A stretch of DNA of 64,000 nucleotides from an uncultured Prevotellaceae bacterium (GTDB lineage Bacteria; Bacteroidota; Bacteroidia; Bacteroidales; Bacteroidaceae). The DNA lies in assembly GCA_945833925.1 (NCBI GenBank), contig CAMAFX010000001.1, positions 55,657 to 119,656 on the forward strand. The letters run 5' to 3'. Below are positions 39,533 through 50,519 of this stretch, piece after piece. The translations under genes were made by a program, and so were the position numbers. The first letter of the stretch is position 1. The number at the start of each line of letters is the position of its first letter. Below the pieces are notes generated by a model. The model saw only the letters and a program-made list of their open reading frames with translations, searched no databases and was not told the origin of the DNA.

Positions 39533-39670
39533 GAACCACCCTCCCTTTCTCCTCCCTTATCTTCCTCAAATTTGTTTCCATTTTGTCGAATCGTTAAATA
39601 GCTTTGACAATTAGGGGAGTTAAATATGTAAAAAATGCCCTTTTATATTTGATTTGTCATATTTTTGTTG

Positions 39671-39678
39671 TAACTTTG
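39671..39678 (+). promoter_or_regulatory. -7 box TAACTTTG upstream of ndk
   Basis: TAACTTTG with TTTG at 39648-39651, 19-bp spacing. Confidence 0.7.
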
Positions 39679-39734
39679 CACCGAAAATCTGACAATTTGT
39701 CATTATTCAACCACCGAAAACAATATTTACCATT

Positions 39735-40205
39735 ATGGAAAGAACACTTGTATTGCTTAAGCCCGGCATCATTCAGCGTCAGTTGATGGGAGAGATTATA
39801 ACCCGTTTCGAGAAGCGTGGCTTGCGTATCATCGGTATGAAGATGATGCAGTTGAACGACGAGATTCTCGACGAGCACTATTCGCACCTTAAGGAGAAGC
39901 CTTTCTTCCAGTCTCTCAAGGATTCAATGACTGCAACTCCTGTTGTCGCAATGGCAATAGAGGGCGTAGATGCTATCCGCGTCGTACGTATGATGGCAGG
40001 TACAACCAACGGACGCAACGCCGCTCCCGGCACCATCCGTGGCGACTATTGTGTCAGCAACCAGCAGAATGTGGTTCACGCCAGCGATGGCCCTCACACC
40101 GCTTACGATGAGTTGAAGCGTTTCTTCAAGGATGGTGAGATATTCGACTTCGGCGCATGCAACCTCGACCGCCTCTATGCTCCCGACGAGCATAACCGCG
40201 ATTAA
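39735..40205 (+). CDS. ndk: Nucleoside-diphosphate kinase
   Basis: MERTLVLLKPGIIQRQLMGEII; NVVHASDGPHTAYDEL. Confidence 0.95.
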   Translation: MERTLVLLKPGIIQRQLMGEIITRFEKRGLRIIGMKMMQLNDEILDEHYSHLKEKPFFQSLKDSMTATPVVAMAIEGVDAIRVVRMMAGTTNGRNAAPGTIRGDYCVSNQQNVVHASDGPHTAYDELKRFFKDGEIFDFGACNLDRLYAPDEHNRD

Positions 40206-40254
40206 TCCTTTGGATGCTGCGACTGACTAACTGATATTAACATACAGCAAAATC

Positions 40255-41265
40255 ATGATATTAAAGAAGATACTTTTGACGGCAATGGTAGGCTTGATGA
40301 GCATTCCTGTGAGCGCACAGGACTTGTTGGCTCGTCAGGCACCTGTCGACAGACGTATGAGGGCCATCGATTCAATAAGTCTACATCGAATCCTGCCCGA
40401 TTACAGAATGGAAACCTCAGGGATGTCCCTTTATCCAGAGTGGAACAATGAGCATGGCCGTAACTACGGCGTGAGTATGCCAAGTGAGTTCAAGATAGAC
40501 CTTCGTCATTTCTGTATGCCATGCGAAAGCCGCTTGGTCACGTCTCATTATGGTTACCGTTCGTCATTCGGACGTAACCATTATGGTACCGACATCAAGG
40601 TTTATGTGGGCGACACCATCCGTGCTGCCTTCACCGGTAAGATTCGCATCGTGGCATACGACAGAAGGGGTTATGGTAACTATGTCATCATACGTCACAA
40701 CAATGGTCTGGAGACCGTCTACGGACACATGTCCAAGCATCTCGTAAGGGAGAATCAGGACGTGCGTGCCGGCGAGCCTATCGGACTCGGCGGTAACACC
40801 GGTCGTTCAACGGGTTCGCACCTTCACTTCGAGACACGTTTTCTGGGCGAGTGCATCGACCCTGAGGTTCTCTTCAACTTCGAGGTACAGGATGCCTTGG
40901 CAGACTTCTACGTCTACAGATCCAACGGCAATCACACCCTCATCGGCGGTGCACACCATGCTGATGCACCAGTTCACATGGCATCTCCTGCTACTGTGAC
41001 GGCAAATGCAGTGGGCGTTCTTGCAGCCAACGACAACGTGGCAGCAACAGAGGCAATGGTAATCGAGGTTCCTGCAGTCGACAAGAAGGCTCAGGCACGC
41101 GAGAAGAAGGAGACCATCCGCAAGAAGGTTCACTCTGTTAAGCAGGGCGACACACTCTCGGGCATTGCACGCAAGTACCACACCACAGTGGATAAGCTCT
41201 GCAAGCTGAACCGCATCAAGAAGACCTCGACCTTGCGTCTTGGTCAGATACTGAGATACTCGTAA
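40255..41265 (+). CDS. M23 family metallopeptidase with C-terminal LysM domain
   Basis: GRNHYGTDIKVYVGDTIRAAFTGKIRI, GRSTGSHLHFETRF; HSVKQGDTLSGIARKYHTTVDKLCKLNRIK. Confidence 0.92.
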   Translation: MILKKILLTAMVGLMSIPVSAQDLLARQAPVDRRMRAIDSISLHRILPDYRMETSGMSLYPEWNNEHGRNYGVSMPSEFKIDLRHFCMPCESRLVTSHYGYRSSFGRNHYGTDIKVYVGDTIRAAFTGKIRIVAYDRRGYGNYVIIRHNNGLETVYGHMSKHLVRENQDVRAGEPIGLGGNTGRSTGSHLHFETRFLGECIDPEVLFNFEVQDALADFYVYRSNGNHTLIGGAHHADAPVHMASPATVTANAVGVLAANDNVAATEAMVIEVPAVDKKAQAREKKETIRKKVHSVKQGDTLSGIARKYHTTVDKLCKLNRIKKTSTLRLGQILRYS

Positions 41266-41288
41266 GTAGTACAAAACAAGGATAAATT

Positions 41289-41318
41289 GGTCTGTCATTT
41301 TGTGACAGACCTTTTTTT
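41289..41318 (+). terminator. Rho-independent terminator
   Basis: GGTCTGTCA-TTTTG-TGACAGACC followed by a T run. Confidence 0.93.
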
Positions 41319-41391
41319 ATACCTTTTTTTTGTATTATAAATAAAAAAGGTGTACTTTTGTAATCAATTGTAGAAGGAATTACCGTTTAGC

Positions 41392-41943
41392 ATGACTACA
41401 CAGGAGCAATTTGAACAGATAATGGCAGAGTGCCGCAGCCTTTTTGCAAAGAAACTGCACGACTATGGCGCAGCGTGGCGAATAATGAGACCGAGCAGCG
41501 TCACAGACCAGATATACATCAAGGCAAACCGTATCCGCAGTCTCGAGACTAAGGGTGTGTCACTGGTTGACGAGGGCATACGCCCAGAGTTCGTCGCTAT
41601 CGTAAACTATGCCATCGTCGGTCTGATACAGCTGGAACTGGGCTTTGCCGACACTGCCGACGCCATGAGTGCCGAGGACGCACTGAAGGCATACGACAAG
41701 CATGCGCAGGAGTCGCTTGCCCTGATGCTTCGCAAGAACCACGACTATGACGAGGCGTGGCGCTCCATGCGTGTAAGCAGCTATACCGACCTGATTCTGA
41801 TGAAGATATTCAGGACAAAGCAGATAGAATCCCTCGACGGAGGGACATTGGTGTCGGAGGGCATCGATGCAAACTATATGGATATGATGAATTACGCCGT
41901 CTTCGGTCTGATAAAGCTTACATTCGAAGACGAGACAGAGTGA
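41392..41943 (+). CDS. DUF1599 domain protein
   Basis: Duplicated KKLHDYGAAWRIMRPSS / KNHDYDEAWRSMRVSS motifs. Confidence 0.88.
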   Translation: MTTQEQFEQIMAECRSLFAKKLHDYGAAWRIMRPSSVTDQIYIKANRIRSLETKGVSLVDEGIRPEFVAIVNYAIVGLIQLELGFADTADAMSAEDALKAYDKHAQESLALMLRKNHDYDEAWRSMRVSSYTDLILMKIFRTKQIESLDGGTLVSEGIDANYMDMMNYAVFGLIKLTFEDETE

Positions 41944-42008
41944 CAGAGTAATGGTGACAGGTGCCGTGTGTGCAGTCTGGAGGGATTAGGAATTGTTTTG
42001 CCGTAGTT

Positions 42009-43334
42009 ATGAAGGAGAGACTGATAGGAGTGCTGGTTAACGTCTGCCGCCTTTGCGTTGCAGTGGCATTTCTTCTGTCGGGCATAACCAAGATTATCGA
42101 TCCTTCGGGAACGGCGTACAAGATTCAGGACTATGCAGCTGCCTTCCATTTTGGGGCGCTCGCTCCACACATCATCTCGATAGTGATGTCGGTGGCACTG
42201 GCTTGCATCGAGTTCAGAATAGGTTTCTGTGTGCTCTTCGGCATCTTCCGACGTGTCACCGCACGCATGGCTATGGCTTTCATGTGCGTGTTCACGCCGC
42301 TGACACTGTATCTTGCAATTGCCGACCCCGTTTCCGACTGCGGATGCTTTGGCGATGCCATCATACTGACCAACTGGCAGACATTCTTCAAGAACGTGTT
42401 CTTGCTGGCATGCTCGGCTGTGCTGGTCTTCTACCACGAGCGTCAGCCACGACTCATCAGCGAGGTACGCCAGTGGATAGTACTGATGTACTCTCAGGCG
42501 TTCGTCATCCTGCTGGCAATGTTCTGCCTGTGGAAACTCCCTGTCATCGACTTTCGTCCCTACAGGATAGGTAACAATCTTGCCGAACTGATGCAGGATC
42601 CCGAGGACCTGGAGTACGAGACAACCTTCCTGATGGAGAAGGACGGCACGCAGCAGTGGTTCACGCTCGAGGAATACCCCGACAGCACATGGACCTTTGT
42701 GGACAGCAAGACCGAGGTGGTGGGCGATGTCGAATTGCCCGTCATCGACAATCTGCAGATGTACACCCAGGATACCGGCGAGGACATCACCCAGGAGGTG
42801 CTTGGCGACCAGAACTACGTGTTCCTGCTCATAGCACCCGACCTCAGTACTGCAGACGATGGCAGCATGGATGCCTATAACAACATCTACGAGTATTCGC
42901 TCGCACAAGGGTACAGGTTTCTGTGTCTCACCAGCAGCAACGATTCCATCATCAGCCGTTGGAGGGACATGACCGGAGCGGAATACAGCTTCTGCCACAC
43001 CGACGAGCTGACACTGAAGACCATGGTGCGTTCCAATCCGGGACTGATGCTGCTCAAGGGTGGGGTGGTCTACAACAAGTGGTCGCACAACGAGATGCCG
43101 GAACTGGACGAGGACAGTAAGCCGCTCGAACAAATCTCGCTGGGTTCGCTCAATCCCGACGGCGAACTGAAGGTTGTGCTCAGGCTCTTTCTCTGGTTCG
43201 TGCTGCCTCTGTTGATAGTCACATCGCTCGACCGCATCTGGCTCTTCGTGGCGTACATACTCAGAAGAAGAAATATACTCGAAAAGAAAACTCAAAGAAC
43301 AATAATTGTTAAACTATTAAACAGATCAAGAAAA
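42009..43334 (+). CDS. BT_3928-like DoxX-type membrane protein, open into tpiA without a stop
   Basis: [37 protein letters not shown]-terminal [35 protein letters not shown]. The frame continues to 44093. Confidence 0.85.
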
Positions 43335-44093
43335 ATGAGAAAGAAGATCGTTGCAGGTAACTGGAAGATGAACCTCAACCTGCAGGAGGGCGTAGCATTG
43401 GCTACTGAACTTAAGGAAGCTTTGGCAGCAGAGAAGCCAAATTGCGATGTTATCATCTGCACACCATTCATTCACCTTGCAACTGTTGCTGGTATCACAG
43501 AGGGTACAGTAATCGGTCTTGGTGCTGAGAACTGCGCAGACAAGGAGAAGGGTGCTTACACTGGCGAGGTTAGCGCTTCACAGGTTAAGAGCACAGGTGC
43601 ACAGTATGTAATCCTCGGTCACTCAGAGCGTCGTGCATACTATGGCGAGACAGCAGAGATTCTCAAGGAGAAGGTTAACCTGGCATTGGCTAACGGCCTG
43701 AAGGTAATCTTCTGCATCGGTGAGGTTCTCGAGGAGCGCGAGGCTAACAAGCAGAACGAGGTAGTAGGCGGCCAGTTGGCAGACAGTCTCTTCGACCTTA
43801 CAGAGGAGCAGCTCTCTAACGTAATCCTTGCTTACGAGCCAGTTTGGGCTATCGGTACTGGTAAGACAGCTACTGCAGAGCAGGCACAGGATATGCACGC
43901 ATTCATCCGTGGCGTCATCGCTGGTCGTTTCGGTGAGAAGGCTGCCGAGGAGATTTCTATCCTCTACGGTGGTTCTTGCAAGCCAAGCAACGCTAAGGAG
44001 ATCTTCTCTAAGCCAGACGTTGACGGTGGTCTTATTGGTGGTGCTGCTCTCAAGTGCGCAGACTTCAAGGGTATCATTGACGCATGGAACTAA
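43335..44093 (+). CDS. tpiA: Triosephosphate isomerase
   Basis: [60 protein letters not shown]. Confidence 0.96.
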   Translation: MRKKIVAGNWKMNLNLQEGVALATELKEALAAEKPNCDVIICTPFIHLATVAGITEGTVIGLGAENCADKEKGAYTGEVSASQVKSTGAQYVILGHSERRAYYGETAEILKEKVNLALANGLKVIFCIGEVLEEREANKQNEVVGGQLADSLFDLTEEQLSNVILAYEPVWAIGTGKTATAEQAQDMHAFIRGVIAGRFGEKAAEEISILYGGSCKPSNAKEIFSKPDVDGGLIGGAALKCADFKGIIDAWN

Positions 44094-44611
44094 TGAGAAA
44101 AATCATATTTCTTTTCCTGATGCTGTGCCCCATCTGGGGCATGGCCCAGGGAAAGTTTACCGACAAGCTCAAGCAGAAGTCTGCTAACGGTGCTGTCGTC
44201 ATTGTTCACCATGACAATGACATCGAGGAACTTGTTACCGGCGTAAAGTCTGCTTCGTCGGCAGGCACGACTGCATCTGCATCCAGGGTTAATCCTCAGG
44301 ACACATTGAGCATGACGGATACTCAGCCTGTCAAGAACTCTGGTCCTCACATCCGTGTCAACGGTTACAGAATCCAGATTTACATGGCGGGAAACACAGC
44401 CAAGGACAAGGCTGCAGTAAAGGCACTGGCACGACGTTTCAAGACATACTTCCCCGATGTCAATGCCTATGTCTACTTCAACTCACCCCACTGGATATGC
44501 AGTGTCGGTGACTATAAGAACCGCGAGGATGCTGAGGCTATGCTCACTCAGGTTCGAGCTCAGTTCAACAGTTCGAGCATAGTCCGCAGTAAGATAAACT
44601 ACTATTATTGA
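44093..44611 (+). CDS. SPOR-domain secreted protein
   Basis: [20 protein letters not shown] signal; RVNGYRIQIYMAGNTAKDKAAV...WICSVGDYKNREDAEAML. Confidence 0.8.
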   Translation: MRKIIFLFLMLCPIWGMAQGKFTDKLKQKSANGAVVIVHHDNDIEELVTGVKSASSAGTTASASRVNPQDTLSMTDTQPVKNSGPHIRVNGYRIQIYMAGNTAKDKAAVKALARRFKTYFPDVNAYVYFNSPHWICSVGDYKNREDAEAMLTQVRAQFNSSSIVRSKINYYY

Positions 44612-44633
44612 TTCTGCATTGTGGCGTCCTTCT

Positions 44634-46763
44634 TTAGACAATCACTCGGTCGCCACATGCCTTTGCCAGTTCACTTTCTTTCACTTTTATTGCCTGAAGC
44701 TCTTCCATCAGGGCACGACACCTTGTGCGGTCCTTCAGCACCTCTGGGTCGCGCATCTGTTGCATCAGCATCTGCTTCTGGTTCTTCACCAGATTCAGCT
44801 TGTAGTCGGTCAGCACGTGTCCCACCAGGTTCATCAGTTCTTCGTAGTCCATCTCCTCACCGTTCTCGTTGCCCCTTGTGTGAAACTTGCTGAGTTGTTC
44901 GCGCTCCACGCACAGGTCGCCAGCCATACGGTTGATTTCCGGTTCGGGGTGGTTCAGGAAGAATCTCTCGGCACAGAACCCATTGTCGTGTATGTGTTCG
45001 AATCCTATCTGCAGCACCCTCTGGTATAGTGGGGTGCTCAGTATTATATTCTCTTCGGCAAGCGAGTAGTAGACGAACTCCAGTACCGTCAGTGGTCGCA
45101 GGCTTCCGTCCTCCTCCTCAATGTTGCAGATGATGGCTTCGCCGTGCTTCAGAATGGTCTGTATGATGAGTCGCTCGCGTGCCTCGTCCTGCGCATTCGT
45201 GCTCTGCATCTGCTGTATAGGTATGTCGTTTACGCTTGGAATAGCTTCCTCGATGTGGTCGGTGTATTCGTCCTGCTGTGCTCCTGCATAGCCTTCCTGC
45301 GGTGTCCCTGCATTGTCAGGCTGCGTTGTTGCGGCTCCCTGAGGTGCAGCGGTGCTGTTGTTCTTAGCCGCATATTGAGCTCTGCTTTCCTCCCTTTCCT
45401 TCTCCTTTCGCCACTGCTCCACGTTCAGCTTCACCTGTTTGTTCACCGCATCGGTTATGAGAGCCTCCTTCAACTGCATCATCTGTGCCGTTTCGCGTAT
45501 GTAGAACGTACGTGTTATGTCGTCGGGTACGATGGCAATGCTCTGCACAATGTTGTTCACCAGCTTGCTCATGGCGATGGGGTCGCCCTTTGCCTCCTCC
45601 ATCAGCAGGTTCGTCTTGAAGCGGATGAAGTCAATCTGGTTGCTCTTCATATACTCCTGATACTCCTCGGGCGTATGTGTACGTCCGAACTCGTCGGGGT
45701 CCTGACCGTCGGGCAGCAAGAGCAGCTTGACGTTCATACCCTCGCGCAGCAGCATGTCAATACCGCGTTGGCTCGCTTTGATGCCGGCGGCGTCGCCGTC
45801 GTATAGCACCACTATGTTGTTGGTAAGTCGGCGTATCAGTCTTATCTGCTCGTGTGTCAGTGCCGTTCCCGACGACGACACCACGTTCTCCACACCGTTC
45901 TGGTGCATAGCCATGACATCGGTGTAACCCTCCACCATGAACACGCAGTCCTGCTTCACTATTGCCTGTTTGGCCTGGAATAGACCGTATAGTTCGCTCT
46001 TCTTGTGATAGATGATGCTCTCGGGCGAGTTCTGGTACTTCACGCTCACTCCCTTGGTAGCAGCGTCCAGCACACGTCCGCCGAAGCCCACCACCTTGCC
46101 GGCTACGGTGAAGATGGGGAAGATGACACGTCCCGAGAAACGGTCGTACAATGTTCCGTTATCTCTCTTTATACTGATTCCCACGCCGTGCGCTATGCCT
46201 TCTTGGTCGGGGTCGCTGACGAGGAATTTCTCTTGGAAACCAGCCTTCAGCGCAGCTTTGGAGCAGGCATCGCGCTGACTGGGACAGTAGCCCAACTGGA
46301 ACTTCTCTATTATGTCGTCGCGGAAACCACGCGAGCGGAAGTATGCCAGACCGATTGCCCTGCCGTCGGCAGTGTTGTTCATCTGGTCCATGAACCACTT
46401 GTGCACCCATTCGTTGATGATGAACAGACTCTCGCGCTCTGTCCTGCTTGCCTTCTCCTCGGCGGTCAGCTGCTTCTCCTCGATGGTGATGCCGTATTTC
46501 TTTGCCAGCCATCGCAGTGCGTCGGGGTAGGAGAGCTGTTCCTTCTCCATCAGGAAAGTGACCGGATTGCCTCCCTTGCCGCAGGCAAAGCACTTGCAGT
46601 AGTTCTTTGCGGGCGACACCATGAACGACGGTGTCCTGTCGTCGTGAAACGGACACAGTCCCTTGTAGTTCGCTCCTGCACGTTTCAGTGTGACGAAGTC
46701 ACCCACAACATCCACGATGTTGGCGGCGTCCATAATCTTCTCTATCGTTATGCGGTCAATCAT
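44634..46763 (-). CDS. dnaG: DNA primase
   Basis: CPFHDDRTPSFMVSPAKNYCKCFACGKGGNPVTFLM zinc finger; FMVEGYTDVMAMHQNG Toprim. Confidence 0.96.
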   Translation of the reverse strand: MIDRITIEKIMDAANIVDVVGDFVTLKRAGANYKGLCPFHDDRTPSFMVSPAKNYCKCFACGKGGNPVTFLMEKEQLSYPDALRWLAKKYGITIEEKQLTAEEKASRTERESLFIINEWVHKWFMDQMNNTADGRAIGLAYFRSRGFRDDIIEKFQLGYCPSQRDACSKAALKAGFQEKFLVSDPDQEGIAHGVGISIKRDNGTLYDRFSGRVIFPIFTVAGKVVGFGGRVLDAATKGVSVKYQNSPESIIYHKKSELYGLFQAKQAIVKQDCVFMVEGYTDVMAMHQNGVENVVSSSGTALTHEQIRLIRRLTNNIVVLYDGDAAGIKASQRGIDMLLREGMNVKLLLLPDGQDPDEFGRTHTPEEYQEYMKSNQIDFIRFKTNLLMEEAKGDPIAMSKLVNNIVQSIAIVPDDITRTFYIRETAQMMQLKEALITDAVNKQVKLNVEQWRKEKEREESRAQYAAKNNSTAAPQGAATTQPDNAGTPQEGYAGAQQDEYTDHIEEAIPSVNDIPIQQMQSTNAQDEARERLIIQTILKHGEAIICNIEEEDGSLRPLTVLEFVYYSLAEENIILSTPLYQRVLQIGFEHIHDNGFCAERFFLNHPEPEINRMAGDLCVEREQLSKFHTRGNENGEEMDYEELMNLVGHVLTDYKLNLVKNQKQMLMQQMRDPEVLKDRTRCRALMEELQAIKVKESELAKACGDRVIV

Positions 46764-46802
46764 TCCTGAATAGTATATAGCAAATCGCTAAATAGTGAAT
46801 AA

Positions 46803-49800
46803 TTAAAGGATGTTCTGCGAATTGAAATTGATGTTTGCTCCGTCCATGCTGTAGTCGCCGTCGGGGTAGCGCATCAGTTCGAACTTGTCGAAGATGGTCC
46901 AGTCGTTGCTGACAGACGAAGTGTTCTTGATACCAATCTTCAGCGTACCGCCGTTGCCCACTCTGACGTCTATGTGGTTGTCGTAGAGTCCTGCCTTGAA
47001 GTAGAAGGCTGCCTGCTCCATGCTGTTGGGTATGTAGCCGTACTTGTTCTGCTTCACGCCGACGTTGCCCACCTTGCCGGCTTCGCTGAAGATGCTGAGC
47101 ATGGGAGTGCTCTCTGTCTCCACGTCGCTCTCGGCATAGAGCACGGTGCTGATGTTCTCCTTGTCCTGCGAGTGCAGGTTGGCGGCGTTGTCATAACTGC
47201 CCTTGCGGTAGAAGCCCTGGCAGCTCAGTCGGTACACTCCGGCTGGCAGACCGCTGATGGTCTGGTTCACGTCGAACGATGTGTTGAACTTCTCGGCGGC
47301 ACTGTGGTTCACCGTCGGAGCACCTGTCCATCCCATTGTTCCCTCGTCAAAGTTGGGGTTGACGATGCTGGGTGTGTAGTCTGTCTCTGTGCGGCTTATG
47401 GTGTGAGTCTCCACAATATCATACTTTATGCTTCCTGCCTCCACATAAACCTTGGCTGTCTTTCCTTTCGAGATGCCGATGGTTTCGGTCAGAGCCTTGC
47501 CTTCCGAGATGACGGCCACCTCTGCCTTGCTGTCCTTGGTGGCTGTAAGATAGGCAGCCTCCTTGTCGCCTTCCACCTGTATGGCAGTTCCGGTGAGGTT
47601 CTTCACGAACACCTTGACGGTGCTCACTGCCGAGTGGTTCTGCATAGCCTTGACGGTGGTGCTTGCCTTGCCGTCCTTGCTGATGGCTGTCTCGGTGGCA
47701 AACACCGGAGCACCAAGTTTGCAAGCCACGTCGGCGATGGTGGCTGTGTTCTCCTTACCTCTGAAGTTTGATGCCAGCAGATAAATCGTTCCGTCGGGGT
47801 CGGCAGCCATCACGGCGTTCCATCCCTCGGGCACTGCGGGTTTCTGCATCTCGGCTTGCAGCATCCTTGTCTGCTCGGCACTTACATTGCTGTAGTACAC
47901 CAGGTTGCGTGCGTCGACCGTTGCTCCGCCCTTCACCTTGCGTGCATCGTTGGCGAAGGCTGGGTAGAGCTTGCTGGTGTAGATGGAGTTGTTGGCTCCA
48001 CGGTCGCCGAACGCCATCTTCTTGCCGTTGCCAGTCGATGCTATGCCAATCTGGTTGTCTATGTTTATCCATTCAGAGTTGAATGTTACCATCGAACTGC
48101 CGTCTGTCTGTGCGTGGACAGTCTTGTCTCCCTTGTCGTAGTAGAGGGTGCGGTAGAGTTTGGTCAGCTCGTCGGTGCTGATGGCAAGCAAGCCGCCCTT
48201 CTCGGCGCTGATGGTGGCGTCGGTGTTGGCATTCACGCAGTCCAGGTAGATGAGTGCGTTGCCCGGTGTCGAGTAGATGGCAAAGCGGTTGTTCAGCGTG
48301 TTGTCGTTGGTGTTCATCTCGCCGTTCATGACGTATGCGTTGCCGTCGAGCTGGTATATGCCGCTCACCACGGGCGATGCGTTGGTGCCCTTTCCGCTCA
48401 CCTCGTACCACCCGGTTATGTTGCCGGTGTTGTTGGCACGGTAGGGGACGACAATCTTGTTGTTGTCGGCATTGTCCTGTGCGAAGTAGCCGGTGTAGCT
48501 CTTCAGTCCGGTAGACCACGAGAAGGTGGTGAATCGGTCCTTGGTGTATGCGCGCACCACATTCTGGTATGGCAGAATCTTAGCCTCGCTGTGTGCGTTG
48601 CGGAAGTCCTCCCAGTCGGTGGGCTTGAGGTCGTCAGTCGAGAGCATGTCGTGCATCAGGTAGGTCATCATCACGCGGTGAGCCTCCACGCCCATGCGTC
48701 GTGCGCTCACGTCGGGGCGCAGCAGCCAGCTGCCGTCCTTGGTGGTGGTCTGTCGTGCCTTTATCTGCTTGTATGCCAGGTTCTCCAGTGTCAGTGCGTT
48801 GGCATCGCGCTGGAAGCATGCCTGTGTCGTGTAGCTTGTTATCTGGTCGTAGAGGAAGAGGCTCCAGTCGTTGCCGTTGGGCATTGCCAGTTCGCCGTCG
48901 GCAAGAGCCAGCCAGTTCATGACGCTGTCCATCACCTCCTGGTTGTTGTGCATCAGTGCGTTGGTCTTCCACTTCTCGGTGCCGGTGGTGCCCAGCTGGA
49001 ACATCTTCAGTGCCAGTACAGCCTCGCCCAGCTCCTGCATCACCACGTTCTGGTATGATGTGTGGAACAGGTTGTGGTTCTGCAGGGTGTAGTCGCCGTA
49101 GAGGTTGTTGCCCTTGTATAGGTCAGCCACGGTTGTGTTGTCGTATTCGGGGTCGATGATGGCTGTGTTGGTGGCGTCGCTGTGGTGCGAGTAGCTGTTC
49201 ACGGCAAACTCGCGCAGACGTGCAAACCACTTCGGTGCCAGCTCGTCATTGGGGAAGAGTCCCAGTGTCGCTGCCAGCACGTCAGCCTCCCATCCGTTCT
49301 CCTCTGCCTTGGTGTCGCCGCTGTATCCGGTTGGTATCGAGCGGTTCAGTTCGTAGTTGCACTCTGCCTTCAGCATTGCATAGATGTATCCCTTCTGCGT
49401 GTCGCTCAGCTTGTTCCACTGGAAGAAGGCGCTGTATGCCACGCTCATTGCCCACAGGCTCGACTCCCACACAGCGTCGCTTGTGCTCACCGAACCCCAG
49501 TATGCGTTGTTGCTCGTTATCTTCAGCTTGTTTGCCTTGTGTGTGGAGTATGCGAACACCAGCGACTTCATGGCTATCTCCTCGATGCGCTCCCATGTCA
49601 CCTTGGCGGGCAGCTTCACGCCGGCTGGCTTGCCGTATTTCACAAGGAATGCGCATATCATGCTCAGGTCGGCATTGGTGCGAACGCCTGCCTCGTTGTT
49701 GGCACCCGACGACTCTCCGTTGAAGTAGCCGCACTGCTCACTAACACTGTTGGGGTACTGGCAGTCAAAGAAGTCGTTCACCATATACTCTGAGAAGTTT

Positions 49801-50519
49801 GCCAGCATCTGCAGCAGGTCTGCCTTCATCGCTTTCTCGCTCACGAACGTGTTGTCTATCACTCCCTCGGTGGGCGACGGTACCGACTCCTCGGTTGGTG
49901 GTTCTGGTTCTACGTACGAACTCATGTCATAGAGACGGAAGTTGTCAATCAGTATCGAACCGCCGCTGCCGCTGCCGAAGTTTATTGTCAGACCCATGCT
50001 GACGGTTGCCTCGGCTGTCAGTTCGAAGTCCACGTTCGTGGTGTTCCACGCCGTTGGCATCGATGTGCTCCAGGGCAGGTTGGTGCCCTCCTTCTGAGCC
50101 ACTACCTTCACCGTGTGACTGCTTCCGCTCACGCACTTGCTGTCCACGCTCAGTCGGTACTTGCCCTTGGGCAGCTTTACGCTCTGTGTCAGGTTGGCTG
50201 TTGCCGTCTGCCACGAGTGGCGTATGTAGTACATCTGCTTTCCGTCGCTTGGTGTGCCCGGTCTGCCGAAGTTGTTGTCGGTGGCAGTGGCGTCTGCCGT
50301 CATGATGTCGCTCACGCCGTAGCCTCCGGTCAGCGACCATCCCTTCAGAGTCGTTGCCGTGTATGCGCCACGAGTGGCGTCCACTGCCATCGTGCTGGTG
50401 TCATCATCCTCGAACGATGGGTTAGTCAGGTATGTACTTGTGATGTCTGTCTGTGCATTGGCGCAGAGTGTGCCGAGCGACAGTGCCAGCACGGCAATCT
50501 TCTTCTTGATAGTAGACAT
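46803..50519 (-). CDS. Large secreted putative carbohydrate-active protein, flanking jelly-roll-like domains
   Basis: 1238 aa; signal peptide MSTIKKKIAVLALSLGTLCANA; N-terminal TNPSFEDDDTS...SILIDNFRLYD and C-terminal NPNFDEGTMGWTGAP...LPAGVYRLSCQGFYRKG modules; Trp-rich helical core. Confidence 0.6.
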   Translation of the reverse strand: MSTIKKKIAVLALSLGTLCANAQTDITSTYLTNPSFEDDDTSTMAVDATRGAYTATTLKGWSLTGGYGVSDIMTADATATDNNFGRPGTPSDGKQMYYIRHSWQTATANLTQSVKLPKGKYRLSVDSKCVSGSSHTVKVVAQKEGTNLPWSTSMPTAWNTTNVDFELTAEATVSMGLTINFGSGSGGSILIDNFRLYDMSSYVEPEPPTEESVPSPTEGVIDNTFVSEKAMKADLLQMLANFSEYMVNDFFDCQYPNSVSEQCGYFNGESSGANNEAGVRTNADLSMICAFLVKYGKPAGVKLPAKVTWERIEEIAMKSLVFAYSTHKANKLKITSNNAYWGSVSTSDAVWESSLWAMSVAYSAFFQWNKLSDTQKGYIYAMLKAECNYELNRSIPTGYSGDTKAEENGWEADVLAATLGLFPNDELAPKWFARLREFAVNSYSHHSDATNTAIIDPEYDNTTVADLYKGNNLYGDYTLQNHNLFHTSYQNVVMQELGEAVLALKMFQLGTTGTEKWKTNALMHNNQEVMDSVMNWLALADGELAMPNGNDWSLFLYDQITSYTTQACFQRDANALTLENLAYKQIKARQTTTKDGSWLLRPDVSARRMGVEAHRVMMTYLMHDMLSTDDLKPTDWEDFRNAHSEAKILPYQNVVRAYTKDRFTTFSWSTGLKSYTGYFAQDNADNNKIVVPYRANNTGNITGWYEVSGKGTNASPVVSGIYQLDGNAYVMNGEMNTNDNTLNNRFAIYSTPGNALIYLDCVNANTDATISAEKGGLLAISTDELTKLYRTLYYDKGDKTVHAQTDGSSMVTFNSEWINIDNQIGIASTGNGKKMAFGDRGANNSIYTSKLYPAFANDARKVKGGATVDARNLVYYSNVSAEQTRMLQAEMQKPAVPEGWNAVMAADPDGTIYLLASNFRGKENTATIADVACKLGAPVFATETAISKDGKASTTVKAMQNHSAVSTVKVFVKNLTGTAIQVEGDKEAAYLTATKDSKAEVAVISEGKALTETIGISKGKTAKVYVEAGSIKYDIVETHTISRTETDYTPSIVNPNFDEGTMGWTGAPTVNHSAAEKFNTSFDVNQTISGLPAGVYRLSCQGFYRKGSYDNAANLHSQDKENISTVLYAESDVETESTPMLSIFSEAGKVGNVGVKQNKYGYIPNSMEQAAFYFKAGLYDNHIDVRVGNGGTLKIGIKNTSSVSNDWTIFDKFELMRYPDGDYSMDGANINFNSQNIL

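Noticed and set aside
41892-43295. 467-aa minus ORF opposite the DoxX-like gene
   Set aside because: Cys/His/Gln-rich shadow translation of a clear + strand gene.
47856-49058. 400-aa + strand ORF opposite the large secreted protein
   Set aside because: Antisense shadow: Val/Ala/Cys/His-rich translation with no domain motif; the minus-strand frame has signal peptide and domain features.
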